The notes: generated from the letters alone by a model not told the origin. A stretch of 41,012 nucleotides of DNA from an uncultured Candidatus Melainabacteria bacterium (GCA_949741915.1 CATJOM010000119.1:1-41012), one strand, 5' to 3'; positions 17,643 to 26,696 are shown, counted from the first letter of the stretch. Numbers and translations: made by a program.

Positions 17643-17972
17643 ATGGCAGAAAATATAAATGTAAAAAAGATGCTCGGCGCAAGAATTCAGGGAATAAGAA
17701 AATCGCTGAAACTCACTCAGGAACAGCTTGCAGAGCGTATTGGCATGGAGCCTCAGAATGTTTCTATGATTGAGACGGGCAGAAATTATCCAACGCCCGA
17801 AAATTTGGCAAAAATAGCTCAAACCCTTGGTGTAGATGTGTTTGAACTATTTATATTTGGTGAACAAAAGTCTCTTGCTGCCATGCGCAAATTTATAATT
17901 TCTGAGGTCAACAGGAGCAGTAAAACAACAAAAATTTTATTTAACTTTTGTAGGTCTATAAACCAGGCGTAG
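17643..17972 (+). CDS. XRE-family helix-turn-helix transcriptional regulator
   Basis: About 109 residues from ATG 17643 (an in-frame ATG at 17625 would add six residues; neither has a strong ribosome binding site, but a GTGGAT precedes 17643). Residues about 9-65 form a classical Cro/C1-type HTH: ARIQGIRKSLKLTQEQLAERIGM, then QNVSMIETGRNYPTPENLAKIAQTLGV. The tail, about 45 residues, includes EQKSLAAMRKFIISEVN and no recognised ligand domain. It probably binds as a dimer. Divergent from the giant prepilin gene with the phased repeats between them, so autoregulation and control of the prepilin gene are plausible. A terminator follows at 18100-18133. Confidence 0.9.
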   Translation: MAENINVKKMLGARIQGIRKSLKLTQEQLAERIGMEPQNVSMIETGRNYPTPENLAKIAQTLGVDVFELFIFGEQKSLAAMRKFIISEVNRSSKTTKILFNFCRSINQA

Positions 17973-18388
17973 ATAGGATTATAGGCGGTTTGCAATAAAA
18001 AATATTGAAAAAATACAAAAATAGGTAAAATTAGAATACAGACAAGGGTGGTGCGACACCCTCACCCGTACCATATTAACTAAATATGGCTTTGAGTATA
18101 AGAGCTAATGCTATTAAAAGTATTAGCTCTTTTCAACTAGCGGATTCTTCTGGGCGTAGCAGGTAAATCTGAACGCCCTTGCTGAGAGCCCTGTTGAAAG
18201 GGCCGAGGCAGAAATAATTCAAGACAACATTTTAACCTCGTGAATGTTAGCTGAAATGCATCGTCAAAATTTTTAGCCTGTATTCTGATTTGAAAATGTG
18301 CAATTGAAATCAGAATACCATAGTAGCTGATTTTGGTATTCATTTGAATGAACTGAATTTTATACATTCATAAAAAACCGGTGAAACC
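17973..18388. other. intergenic region with terminator and GC-rich stems
   Basis: This gap holds the XRE terminator and a short GC-rich patch with two stems: GGGCGT (18152-18157) with ACGCCC (18173-18178), and GCCCT (18188-18192) with AGGGC (18199-18203). A minus-strand 76-codon open frame covers it but has no ribosome binding site and no similarity I recognise. GGGTG/CACCC at about 18046-18061 forms another small stem. Structured RNA is possible but I cannot name one. Confidence 0.4.
18100..18133 (+). terminator. intrinsic terminator after the XRE gene
   Basis: AAGAGCTAAT (18100-18109) pairs perfectly with ATTAGCTCTT (18122-18131), leaving a 12-base loop, and is followed by further T residues on the plus strand. 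Confidence 0.75.
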
Positions 18389-20353
18389 CTAATAAAACTT
18401 GAGTTTTGAGGTTATTGGCTGATTGTATTCGGTTTTATTTATTGAGCGGGCGTCAACAATAGGAGCAGGAGGCATTATAGACCATTTAAAGAGCGCTGTC
18501 TGCATTCTGCGGAAAAATTTGTCTAACCACGCGATTTTAGTGGCTTTTTGGGTATTATGTTTTGTTTCGTAAAGAAATGTTTCAGAAAGCATCTCTTCCT
18601 TGCTCTGATGCAGATTTTCAAGCCTCCATATGACCTCATCCAGGAATTCATAAGGCATTAGGGCATCTTCTGCAAGGAGTGGTTTGCCGGTTTTTGGGTC
18701 AATGGCAAGTTCGGCACCTGGCGGTTTGGTTAAAATAGCCTCAGGGATTGCATTTCGGCTGAGTCTGTTTCTGTTAAGCCAGCGGGCAAGTGCAAAAAGC
18801 TTGGTTTTTGTGACATCGGCAATTGGGGCAAAGCCTCCAGACATATCGCCATTTATTGTGGCATAGCCCATATAGAGTTCCGATTTGTCGGAAGTGGCTA
18901 TTGGCATAGCTTTTGGGAATTCATTCGCTATTCCCCAGAGAATTGTGGCACGGCTTCTTGCCTGAATATTGTCGTTCGTGAGTGACGCCTCAAAACGGTC
19001 ACACCACTTGGTTTCAACTTTTTTAAATACCTCATCAAGCGTGTCCCTGCTGGTTTTGAACATGTTTAAAATCGGGATTTGCGCGAAATTAACGCCTAAA
19101 TTGTCACACAATTCTTTAGCGTCAGATTTACTGGCCTCGGATGTGATGCTTGATGGCATAGAAATGGCAAAAATGTTCTCAGGACCCAGGGCATCTGCCA
19201 GTAAAACGCACGTGACAGAAGAGTCTAAGCCCCCTGACACGCCTAAAACTGCCCGCTTGAAGCCGTTTTTATGAAAGTAATCCCTTATAGAGCTAGTGAT
19301 AGTAAGGTATGTACGCTCTAAATCTGGCTCATAATCAAGACTGAAGGCCTTTTGCGAGTTCAAAGTTTTTTCTAACCCGTCAGGAAGGGCATAAACACGG
19401 TTAATATCCTCTCTGTTCGGGCATTTTACGGGTGGATGAACGATGAAAAACTGCTCCTCAAAAGACTTTGCACGTGCTACAATCTTGCCATCACAGTCAT
19501 AAAGCCTGCTTGCGCCCTGGAAAGTTATGTTATCAACTGCTCCTACTTGATTCACGTACGCGATTGGGGTGGAATATTTTTTGCTCACAAAGGATAACAT
19601 ATTATGAAGCAGCTGTTCTTTTTTTGCACGAGTAGGTGAAGAGGAGCAATTGATGATTAAATCAGGCTTTTGCTCTTTTATGATTTTATCAACAGGGTCA
19701 AAACTATAGACAGGATGGTCAAAAAAGTCTTTATCGGACCAGTTTTCCTCGCAAATGATAACTCCCACGCGGTTTTTGCCGATTTGTATAATTCTTTCCG
19801 ATGAATCAAATTCGGCAGATTGAAAATATCTGGCGTCGCTAAATTCAGAATAGACCGGCAACAGCGTCTTCCTTATGATTGTTTCGATTTTTTTGTTTGA
19901 TAGAACTGCGACAGAATTAAAATACCGTTTTCCTATGTAAAATCGGTTGAATTCGCAAAACCCAACCAATACCTTAGTTTTGCCAGTGCATTTTGCTAAT
20001 TTTTCAAGATATTCAATGTTTTTTTCAACAAGTTTTGGGTATCTATCAATTATATCAAAAACAGGATAACCAAGTAAAAATAACTCAGGGAAAGCGATTG
20101 CGCCTACTTTTAGTTCATTTGCCCATTCTATGTATTTTTTTGCCTTGTTAAAATTGTATTCTATATCGCCAACGATAGGGTCAACTTGCGCTAGCACAAT
20201 GGTTTCGGGGGTTAAAATAGGCTTAATTTTTGCTACGATATCTTTTTTGGCTTCAGGTGAAAGTTCTTTCGGGGCTTCGCTTTTGCCGTAATTTCCGCCA
20301 CAAAATTCCTGGTTTGAAAGTTCTTTTTTTATATAATTTGTGATATCAAGCAT
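18389..20353 (-). CDS. nadE: glutamine-dependent NAD+ synthetase
   Basis: Two-domain enzyme (about 654 residues) that makes NAD+ from deamido-NAD+, ATP and glutamine. The N-terminal nitrilase-type glutaminase has the Glu-Lys-Cys triad in FPELFLLGYP, IRKTLLPVYSEF and VIICEENW. The C-terminal synthetase has the ATP-binding SGGLDSS (residues 384-390 counted from the upstream TTG), and ATSDKSELYMGY plus NGDMSGGFAPIADVTK further on. The ATG at 20353 is preferred because AGG lies 11 bases before it and the upstream TTG at 20386 has no ribosome binding site. Length fits the glutamine-dependent type found in cyanobacteria and many other bacteria, and implies ammonia comes from glutamine. Last step of NAD biosynthesis, cytoplasmic. 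Confidence 0.96.
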   Translation of the reverse strand: MLDITNYIKKELSNQEFCGGNYGKSEAPKELSPEAKKDIVAKIKPILTPETIVLAQVDPIVGDIEYNFNKAKKYIEWANELKVGAIAFPELFLLGYPVFDIIDRYPKLVEKNIEYLEKLAKCTGKTKVLVGFCEFNRFYIGKRYFNSVAVLSNKKIETIIRKTLLPVYSEFSDARYFQSAEFDSSERIIQIGKNRVGVIICEENWSDKDFFDHPVYSFDPVDKIIKEQKPDLIINCSSSPTRAKKEQLLHNMLSFVSKKYSTPIAYVNQVGAVDNITFQGASRLYDCDGKIVARAKSFEEQFFIVHPPVKCPNREDINRVYALPDGLEKTLNSQKAFSLDYEPDLERTYLTITSSIRDYFHKNGFKRAVLGVSGGLDSSVTCVLLADALGPENIFAISMPSSITSEASKSDAKELCDNLGVNFAQIPILNMFKTSRDTLDEVFKKVETKWCDRFEASLTNDNIQARSRATILWGIANEFPKAMPIATSDKSELYMGYATINGDMSGGFAPIADVTKTKLFALARWLNRNRLSRNAIPEAILTKPPGAELAIDPKTGKPLLAEDALMPYEFLDEVIWRLENLHQSKEEMLSETFLYETKHNTQKATKIAWLDKFFRRMQTALFKWSIMPPAPIVDARSINKTEYNQPITSKLKFY

Positions 20354-20545
20354 GGTGTTTTTTACCTGTTCTGTCTGTGCTTTCAATGTTTTTACAAGCT
20401 AAAGTATAGCATAAAAGCGAATTTGAAGTATTAATCTGTACAAAGCCTGCTAAAAGACGTTGCATAAAGGATATGCTCACATTATGTGTTGTAATAGGGC
20501 TGCAAATCAATAAACAAGGAAGAAAGTATGCTGGGTGGATTGATT

Positions 20546-23500
20546 TTATTTTTTGCGGCGAAATATTTTTTTGAAAAAGCCTTGTTTTTTGGCACCTTCA
20601 GCTGTCTCATTTGGTGATGTTGCGGAGCCATGTATTGCTGTATTTTGAAGGGTTTCGCTCGTATTAGACGTATTTTGTGCGTTACTTGTGGTTGAATTTG
20701 CACTTAGCACTCCTTTTGAGTTTTGCCCTAAAAGTTTTTCTGTTATTGTATCAATCTTGTTAAACGACGGTTGCAGTGTTTCTATGACTTCCTGATTTCG
20801 TTCTGCTGCCTTATGCAGGGTTTCCCGGAGTTCGGTTTGGGCTGTAATAAGCGGATTTGTTTTCTGCATGTATTTTTCTGTTGATTCAGAAAATGTTGTT
20901 TTAGGAACGGTATTATTAATTACGCCTGTAGCTTCTGCAAAAATGCGTGATTTTGTTGAATTTCCTGAATTTTTTGATATCTCAGCCTCGGCAATACCTT
21001 TTAACTGTGATATTATATGCTCAATGCTTAAAGAGCCCTCCTTTTGGGATAATAAATCATCAAGAGCTTCCATGCCGTTTACATCTTTTGTATTTACTAT
21101 TGCTGAAAGTTCTTCGCCAGTAAAGTCTTTTAAGTGTTTTATGTTAGTTGGGAAGTTTTTCAGGGCAGCTTTCGGAAGGGTGCTTATGTGGTCAAAATAT
21201 TTGCCTTCAAGCGCATTATATGCCTCTTTATTAGTGTTTAAAAGCGATAAAAATAATTCATTGTTAGGCAAAGAATCTGTGTGTTCTGTTATTTTATCTG
21301 TAGGCGCCGCTTTTTCTGATAATTCGCTGCCTGCAGTCTGTGAAGTTTGGACTGTGCCTGCTAATGTTTCATCATAAGAATATGTGCGCACTTCTATTGG
21401 TCTTAAAATTTCGCCCTCTTTTGTTTGAAAACCTGGGTGAAGAGTTCCCGCCACTTTGCCATCTAATGTCTGATTGCCGGTTTTTACAGTGTTGGCAATT
21501 ATCATATATTTATTATCAAAGTTTTCACCCGGGTTTAGCCGTATAGTTTTAATGCCAAATTCATCAAAAAGAAGTTTTTCTACTTTTGAAAGCATTTCAT
21601 CAATTGGTGCAGCGTTACTAGAGCATTCTTGCAGGTAGCTTGCTTTATTGCAGTCCAATATGTCAACTTTGTCTTTCAGCTCTTGAATTATAGTATTTTT
21701 TGTCTCTTGTCTTCTTTGTTCGACAATTCCTTTAAGGAGGCTCTTTTCGCCTGCTTTTGCAGTTTTGCTCATCAAAGCATCTTCTAACGATTTTGCGGCA
21801 TCTTGTGCTGAGGCGGTTTTTTCATTAACATTGTTTACAATTGTTTTGCACTGTTGCGAGAACATATTTAATAATTTTGCAGTATCTGAATCAATGTTTT
21901 CGCCTGAATATTTTTCAATTGTTTCATTGTATATAGCCTGTATATTGTTTACCAGCCGGGTTTGTTCGCTACTAAAGGCATCCGCTGCTTTTTTAACTTC
22001 TTTAAGCAATGATGCACCTGCACTAGAAGCTTGTCTTGTGGTGGTTTTTGGGTTTGCAAGGAGATTTAGGAATTTTTTATCATAAGTATAAGTTTTTTCA
22101 GGTGTTTTTATATAATTGTAAAGTTGTTCAAGCCCTTCTTCTGATTGAATAATACGTTTTATGCCGTCAGGGCTAAATTCATCAAAGGCTTTTTGTAATG
22201 CTTTGCTGCTGCCTGATTCTATATAGCATACAAGCTCTGCAAACGTTTCAGGACTTTCTTTGCTGCCTGTTTTTTTAAGTATTTCTGCTATCAGAGTGTT
22301 TATTTTTGCAAGGTTTCGCAGAGGGAGTAAATCTGTTTTCCCTATATTCTCAGGGTTGGCATTTAAAAGGTTTTGCAGCCAAGTTTTTGTGGATAATGTT
22401 TCGTCGGCGGTGGTTACTGTGGTATCTTTTCCTGTGCCAAGCGCATGAAGGTATTTTATTGATTCATCTATTGCCTTTTGTGTGTAACTGGCGTCCGAGC
22501 CACTGTAAAATTCTGCGACGCAGCCAAATTCAGAAAGACCTGTATGGAATTTTGCAATATTTTTTAATTCTTCCGGGGTGAATTCTTTTGATAATGTTTC
22601 AATGAGTGTTGTTAAGTTTTCCGGCATATTATAGGTGGCGTTACTAAGTTCATATGCAAAGGGTTCAAAAGCTTTTTTGAATTTCGCATCAGTATTACTT
22701 TTAGCCACTGCTTCTTTGTATTTTAAAAAGCGTTCGGGATAATGAGTCCGATTACTGTTTTTGGCAGCCCGTTGTGCCAAGTGAAGCAGATATGCGTTTG
22801 TTGGTGGTATATCAAGCTGATTGACTGCATGGATTGCACTTTCCTGATTTTGTTTTGGCAAATTTAGAATAAAATTATTCGAATTTGATTTTTGTATGTT
22901 AAAACCTGCCTTTATTTCATCTATAAGTTTTTTAGCTTCATCTGCATAAGGGTTTTTTACGGGTGTCCGTTGTGCTTCTGGCTCTGTTTTGGTTTCAGGT
23001 TGCACTTTTCCATCCTGCGCAGGATTTTGAATACCTTTGGAAAAATCATCAGATTGCACATCGGTACCATCGTTTTTAATATCTGCACCAGTCTGGCTTT
23101 GTGTTTTGGGTAAGGAGTCTGATTTATTTAACGGCCCATCTGTCTCTTCGGCTGTTAATGTACTATTACTTGCGCAATCGCCCGATAACGCTTCTTTCGT
23201 GTCTTCTTTTATTGATTCTTGTTTTTGGGGTTCTTGTTTAATTGGTTTATCTTTTATTGGAACGTCTTTTAAGGACGACGATGTTTCACTATTATTAGGA
23301 AGTTTTGTGATTGGCTTTTGTTCTTGCTTTTGCTCTTCTTTTGGTGTTGATATTATTGGTTCATCAGATGAATGTTTAGTATCTTCTTTCAATAGTGCAG
23401 TATCATCTATTGAGACTTTGTCTTCTGTTGTTTTAATTATAGGGTTATCAGATGTATCATCAAGAATTTTTTCTATGTCTTCAGGTTTGCCTTCTGGTTG

Positions 23501-24082
23501 TTTCTCTTTGACTTGCTCTTGATTTATTGGTTCTTGTTTTAAAGCTTCGTTTGTGCCTGATTCTTTTTTGATTGGTTCATCTATGATTGGCTCCTGTTTT
23601 TGGGGCTCATTTATGCCTTGTTCTTGATTCAGAGTATTTGAAGGTTTATTTTTATTTACTGCTTTTTCATAATCCTCTTTACCTTTTTTAGTAAATGTTC
23701 TTAATCCTTCTCTGAATTTTTTAAATAATCCTGCTTCTTTATTATTTTCAAGCATTATATTGCCTTTTTTAACCATTGATGAAACAAAAATAATGCTTGC
23801 AGTTAATGTTGTTAAGCTTCCTATTAATGCAGCGATTGCAGTTTTCTTTTTTATTTCTTTGCCTGCTATTATTATGGTGTCGGATGAGGGTTGAGGAGTA
23901 AGTGATGGGGCAGGCGATGCTGCTTTGTTATTCTCCTGTTCAGTGTTTTGAATGTTTACAAGTTGTCTGGAAGCGTTTATTGAAGGGTTTTGCCCTGTAA
24001 TATTTTGCGCATTATAAACATTCATCTGGGCAAAGGTTTTTAATTCGCCAAAATGTAAATTATTCGTGCTATTTATATCCAT
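20546..24082 (-). CDS. 1,178-residue protein of unknown function with one membrane segment
   Basis: No family recognised. Seen: an N-terminus MDINSTNNLHFGELKTF without a classical signal peptide; an Ala/Pro/Ser-rich linker; one predicted membrane helix at residues 81-103 (TAIAALIGSLTTLTASIIFV); then a basic stretch. Residues about 140-390 are an acidic, low-complexity linker of Glu/Lys/Pro/Gln repeats (QEPI, KQEP, EEQK, KEDTK). Residues 390-1120 are a helical region interrupted by a short YMIIANTVKTGNQTLDGKV beta-like segment near 900. The end is strongly basic (GFFKKIFRRKK). GGGAG lies seven bases before the ATG, an excellent start. It stands alone, about 160 bases upstream of nadE on the same strand. 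Likely a membrane-anchored protein whose long charged linker spans part of the envelope; this is inference. Confidence 0.85.
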   Translation of the reverse strand: MDINSTNNLHFGELKTFAQMNVYNAQNITGQNPSINASRQLVNIQNTEQENNKAASPAPSLTPQPSSDTIIIAGKEIKKKTAIAALIGSLTTLTASIIFVSSMVKKGNIMLENNKEAGLFKKFREGLRTFTKKGKEDYEKAVNKNKPSNTLNQEQGINEPQKQEPIIDEPIKKESGTNEALKQEPINQEQVKEKQPEGKPEDIEKILDDTSDNPIIKTTEDKVSIDDTALLKEDTKHSSDEPIISTPKEEQKQEQKPITKLPNNSETSSSLKDVPIKDKPIKQEPQKQESIKEDTKEALSGDCASNSTLTAEETDGPLNKSDSLPKTQSQTGADIKNDGTDVQSDDFSKGIQNPAQDGKVQPETKTEPEAQRTPVKNPYADEAKKLIDEIKAGFNIQKSNSNNFILNLPKQNQESAIHAVNQLDIPPTNAYLLHLAQRAAKNSNRTHYPERFLKYKEAVAKSNTDAKFKKAFEPFAYELSNATYNMPENLTTLIETLSKEFTPEELKNIAKFHTGLSEFGCVAEFYSGSDASYTQKAIDESIKYLHALGTGKDTTVTTADETLSTKTWLQNLLNANPENIGKTDLLPLRNLAKINTLIAEILKKTGSKESPETFAELVCYIESGSSKALQKAFDEFSPDGIKRIIQSEEGLEQLYNYIKTPEKTYTYDKKFLNLLANPKTTTRQASSAGASLLKEVKKAADAFSSEQTRLVNNIQAIYNETIEKYSGENIDSDTAKLLNMFSQQCKTIVNNVNEKTASAQDAAKSLEDALMSKTAKAGEKSLLKGIVEQRRQETKNTIIQELKDKVDILDCNKASYLQECSSNAAPIDEMLSKVEKLLFDEFGIKTIRLNPGENFDNKYMIIANTVKTGNQTLDGKVAGTLHPGFQTKEGEILRPIEVRTYSYDETLAGTVQTSQTAGSELSEKAAPTDKITEHTDSLPNNELFLSLLNTNKEAYNALEGKYFDHISTLPKAALKNFPTNIKHLKDFTGEELSAIVNTKDVNGMEALDDLLSQKEGSLSIEHIISQLKGIAEAEISKNSGNSTKSRIFAEATGVINNTVPKTTFSESTEKYMQKTNPLITAQTELRETLHKAAERNQEVIETLQPSFNKIDTITEKLLGQNSKGVLSANSTTSNAQNTSNTSETLQNTAIHGSATSPNETAEGAKKQGFFKKIFRRKK

Positions 24083-24274
24083 TTAAATGCTCCCGGGAAT
24101 ACATGCTCTCTTTGTTGGTGCTTATATTATTATAAAAACCGGAACAAAATATTTTTTGTTAGTTATGTAAAATATTATTAAGATGTTTTTGCATTATCTT
24201 AAGCTTGGTTTGGGCTAAAACAAGGGGATGTGAAAAGGTATTTTTAGGGTAAAATAGGAACTAGGAGAAAATTT

Positions 24275-24901
24275 ATGGGAATTGTTGCAGTTTTTCTTAT
24301 AGCCATAGGTCTTTCAATGGATGCTTTTGCTGCATCAATTTGCCTTGGTCTGTCATGCCAAAAGATGCCTGTAGAAGGCAATAATGAGGCTTCTTTTGGT
24401 AATTTATGCTGGGCTGTTTTAAAGAAAAGCTGCAGTTTGAAGGATTTTCTTTTGCCGGGGCTTTATTTTGGTTTTTTTCAGGCTGTAATGCCGCTTATAG
24501 GTTATTTTTTAGGAAAATGTTTTTATGGTCTTATAAAAGACTACGATCATTGGCTAGCGTTCATTTTACTCTTTTTAATAGGGTTTAATATGATAAAAGA
24601 ATCAAGGGAGTGCACTCCGGATGCTGATATTAAACCTGATTTTTCAAATAAGCGCCTTTTTATTTTAGCTGTTGCAACAAGCATAGATGCACTGGCTGTT
24701 GGTGTTACATTTGCGTTTTTTGAGGCTGATATCCTGCTGCCTTGTTTAATAATAGGCGCTACAACATTTTTTGTTTCTGTTTTTGGTGTTAAAATTGGAC
24801 AAATTTTTGGGGCAAGGTTTAAATCAGGTGCAGAACTTTTTGGCGGAGTTATATTGATTTTAATTGGAGTGAAAATTCTTTTTGAGCATATTCTAGGTTA
24901 A
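24275..24901 (+). CDS. mntP: MntP-type manganese efflux pump
   Basis: 208 residues with six hydrophobic segments, fitting the MntP (formerly DUF204/YebN) family that exports Mn2+ across the inner membrane. Seen: the first repeat IGLSMDAFAASICLGLS with its conserved Asp near residue 16, and the second ATSIDALAVGVTFAF with its Asp near 136, the twin acidic motifs of the family. An unusual loop with extra Cys (CQKMPVEGNNEASFGNLC) follows the first helix. AGGAG at 24263-24267 sets the start. No manganese (yybP-ykoY) riboswitch is recognisable upstream. It precedes the anti-sigma/ECF operon by 113 bases; a link to metal stress is only suggested by this position. Confidence 0.88.
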   Translation: MGIVAVFLIAIGLSMDAFAASICLGLSCQKMPVEGNNEASFGNLCWAVLKKSCSLKDFLLPGLYFGFFQAVMPLIGYFLGKCFYGLIKDYDHWLAFILLFLIGFNMIKESRECTPDADIKPDFSNKRLFILAVATSIDALAVGVTFAFFEADILLPCLIIGATTFFVSVFGVKIGQIFGARFKSGAELFGGVILILIGVKILFEHILG

Positions 24902-24966
24902 CTAAAACGCTCAAATTCCCTGTACCGTTGCTTTTTGCTCTTTATCTAAAAAATAAGATAAAAAAT

Positions 24967-24990
24967 GAACAATTTAAATTCTGAATCGTT
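24967..24990 (+). promoter_or_regulatory. possible ECF-type promoter of the sigma operon
   Basis: GAAC at 24967-24970 and CGTT at 24987-24990 are separated by 16 bases, the arrangement of many ECF sigma-factor promoters. It would start transcription just before the ribosome binding site AAGGA at 25002-25006 of the anti-sigma gene. A TATAAT at 24994-24999 is nearby but has no fitting -35. Autoregulation is inferred. Confidence 0.4.
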
Positions 24991-25014
24991 ATATATAATG
25001 TAAGGAATATAAAA

Positions 25015-25380
25015 ATGAAAAATAAATGCAATAAATACGAAGAATTGTTTGTATCGGATGATACAGAAGCTCTGATAAAACATATAGAGACTTGTCCTGA
25101 TTGCAAGAAGGAATATGAGAATATGCAAAAGGTTTCAGGGCTTATAAAAGAGGTTTCTTTTGTGTATAAGAACAAAAAGAAAAAGCCAATGAGGGCTGTT
25201 TTTACAATGGCCGCATCATTTTTTATGGTGTTTTTGGCATTCTTTGCAATTCAGCTTTCAACTCCTGAATCTTTTGTGAACGAAACTATTGCATCTATAT
25301 CTGGGGAAGAATTTACATATGAACAGATGGGGCTTCCTGTGGATGAATACGGGCTTATAATGGTTGATTATGGTGAATAA
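25015..25380 (+). CDS. membrane anti-sigma factor with zinc-finger (ZAS) motif
   Basis: A 121-residue protein. The N-terminal cytoplasmic part carries the zinc-binding H-x3-C-x2-C motif (His23, Cys27, Cys30 in HIETCPDC) of anti-sigma factors. It is followed by a basic stretch KNKKKKP, one membrane helix (about 60-81, AVFTMAASFFMVFLAFFAIQL) and a short acidic outer part ending in VDYGE. It should bind the ECF sigma factor encoded just downstream and release it on an envelope signal. AAGGA lies nine bases before the ATG. The gene is upstream of its sigma partner, opposite to the usual order, and 46 bases separate the two. Confidence 0.85.
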   Translation: MKNKCNKYEELFVSDDTEALIKHIETCPDCKKEYENMQKVSGLIKEVSFVYKNKKKKPMRAVFTMAASFFMVFLAFFAIQLSTPESFVNETIASISGEEFTYEQMGLPVDEYGLIMVDYGE

Positions 25381-25426
25381 TTAAAACGGGCGTTTGTATT
25401 GAAGATGTATTTTAGATAGAGAATTT

Positions 25427-25927
25427 ATGAATTTTAGAGAAATATTTACAAAAGACAGACAAAAAGTTAAAAACATTATAAAACTTGTGACAAAGGAAGA
25501 AAATGAAGACTTGGAACAGGAGGTGTTTTTAAAGGCATACAAGAATAAAGAAAAATACCATGAAAGAGGTAAATTTACAAACTGGATAACAACTATTACC
25601 TATAATGTTTCTAGGGATTATCTAAAAAGTGCTAAAAAACGCTATGAAGCACCTGTTGAAGATGAAAATGTTGTAATCAATATAAGGGATAGAAAAAGAA
25701 ATCCCGAGGAGGCTTCTCTTCAAAGAGAAAGGCAGATGAGAATAACTGCCGCTATTAATGCCTTGAATAAGAAGCATAAGGAGGTAATTATATTATCTGA
25801 AATAGAGAATATGAGCTATGAAGATATTTCAAAAAAGTTAAGATGCCCCCTGGGCACTGTAAAATCAAGAATTTACAATGCAAAGAAAGAGCTTTTTAAT
25901 ATATTAAAAGATTTAATACAAGACTAG
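25427..25927 (+). CDS. ECF-family RNA polymerase sigma factor
   Basis: A 166-residue sigma-70 family protein of ECF type. Region 2 is seen at about 25-80 (NEDLEQEVFLKAYKN for core binding, KFTNWITTITYNVSRDYLKS for -10 recognition) and region 4 at about 108-160 (AINALNKKHKEVIILSEIENMSYEDISKKL, then GTVKSRIYNAKKEL as the recognition helix). No region 1 or 3. It sits between the anti-sigma gene and a Spy-like periplasmic protein gene and is probably cotranscribed with both. Target genes probably concern envelope stress, given this context; a Lys/Arg-rich linker (ISDRKRN-type stretch near 90) joins the two domains. Confidence 0.95.
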   Translation: MNFREIFTKDRQKVKNIIKLVTKEENEDLEQEVFLKAYKNKEKYHERGKFTNWITTITYNVSRDYLKSAKKRYEAPVEDENVVINIRDRKRNPEEASLQRERQMRITAAINALNKKHKEVIILSEIENMSYEDISKKLRCPLGTVKSRIYNAKKELFNILKDLIQD

Positions 25928-25949
25928 AATTTTAGAAAGGATATTTTTT

Positions 25950-26534
25950 ATGAAAAAACAATTTATGACGATTGCACTTGCTGCAACCATTATTTTTGGC
26001 GGGTTTATGAGTGCTGAGGCTGTGCCCTGCAAGGTGGGAACATCTGATAAGATGCCCGTAAAATGCGATAAACCGCAAAAACCAACACCTGAAGAGATGA
26101 AGGCCATAATGGAAAAGAGGGTGGAGGAATTCAATAAGGCTCTTGGCTTAACAGATGAGCAGGTAGCAAAGGCAAAACAAATCAGAGAAAACGGCCATAA
26201 CAAAATGAAGCCTTTGATGGAAAAAAAGAAGGCAAAGCTTGATGAAATAAGGGCTGTGATGGATAATGACGACCTTTCTGTAAAGGTGCAGGACAAGAAG
26301 GTTGAAGACCTGAGGCTGCAACTAAAGAGTATTGATCAGGATATCCGCCAGGCAAGGCGAGACAACCAAAAAGAATTTGAAGCCATACTTACTCCCGAAC
26401 AAAAGGTAAAATTAAACCAGATAAAGGAAGAAGGAAAAAAACATTTTAGACAAAACAGGAGACCCATGGGCCCTGAGAAAATTAGGCCTGGATATGGCGC
26501 TCCTATGATGCCAAAATCAAAATTTGAGAAATAA
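25950..26534 (+). CDS. Spy/CpxP-like periplasmic protein with LTxxQ motifs
   Basis: 194 residues with a clear signal peptide (MKKQFMTIALAATIIFGGFMSAEA, cut near residue 24). The mature protein is helical and charged, with two LTxxQ motifs, LTDEQ near 67-71 and LTPEQ near 151-155, typical of the Spy/CpxP/ZraP family of periplasmic chaperones and stress or metal sensors. It is unusually rich in Lys, Asp and Glu, with a Pro/Met-rich C-terminus. AAAGGA precedes the ATG by eight bases, and the gene begins 22 bases after the sigma-factor stop, so it belongs to the same operon. It may be the target or sensor of the sigma/anti-sigma pair. The terminator at 26559-26590 closes the unit. Confidence 0.88.
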   Translation: MKKQFMTIALAATIIFGGFMSAEAVPCKVGTSDKMPVKCDKPQKPTPEEMKAIMEKRVEEFNKALGLTDEQVAKAKQIRENGHNKMKPLMEKKKAKLDEIRAVMDNDDLSVKVQDKKVEDLRLQLKSIDQDIRQARRDNQKEFEAILTPEQKVKLNQIKEEGKKHFRQNRRPMGPEKIRPGYGAPMMPKSKFEK

Positions 26535-26558
26535 AAAACTAGAATTACATTAGCTTTT

Positions 26559-26590
26559 AGCCTGCAAAGTTCCGAGTTTTGCAGGCTTTT
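26559..26590 (+). terminator. intrinsic terminator of the ECF operon
   Basis: AGCCTGCAAA (26559-26568) pairs with TTTGCAGGCT (26578-26587), with GTTCCGAGT in the loop, and a T-run follows on the plus strand. Confidence 0.85.
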
Positions 26591-26654
26591 CTATGAAGAT
26601 TACAAGATGACTTGTTTTAATAATCCTTGAATCTTTTAGTGCCAATAAAAACAA

Positions 26655-26696
26655 CCCTTCCTGGGTTCGCTAAGTAGAAAGCGAAGGCAGAAAGGG
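26655..26696. repeat. 17-base imperfect stem-loop between the sigma operon and rph
   Basis: The arm 26655-26671 (CCCTTCCTGGGTTCGCT) pairs with 26680-26696 with three mismatches around an 8-base loop. It is GC-rich for this genome. On the minus strand a T-rich stretch follows it, so it could end antisense transcription coming from the histidine-kinase side; it could also be a small RNA or a mobile-element remnant. Confidence 0.45.

Noticed and set aside
18137-18367. 76-codon minus-strand frame after nadE
   Set aside because: No ribosome binding site, no similarity I recognise, and its C-terminus is the GC-rich stem-loop patch; more likely non-coding.
24142-24274. Possible manganese (yybP-ykoY) riboswitch before mntP
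   Set aside because: The leader has a GGGGAT-like string but lacks the other conserved blocks and pairing of the class.
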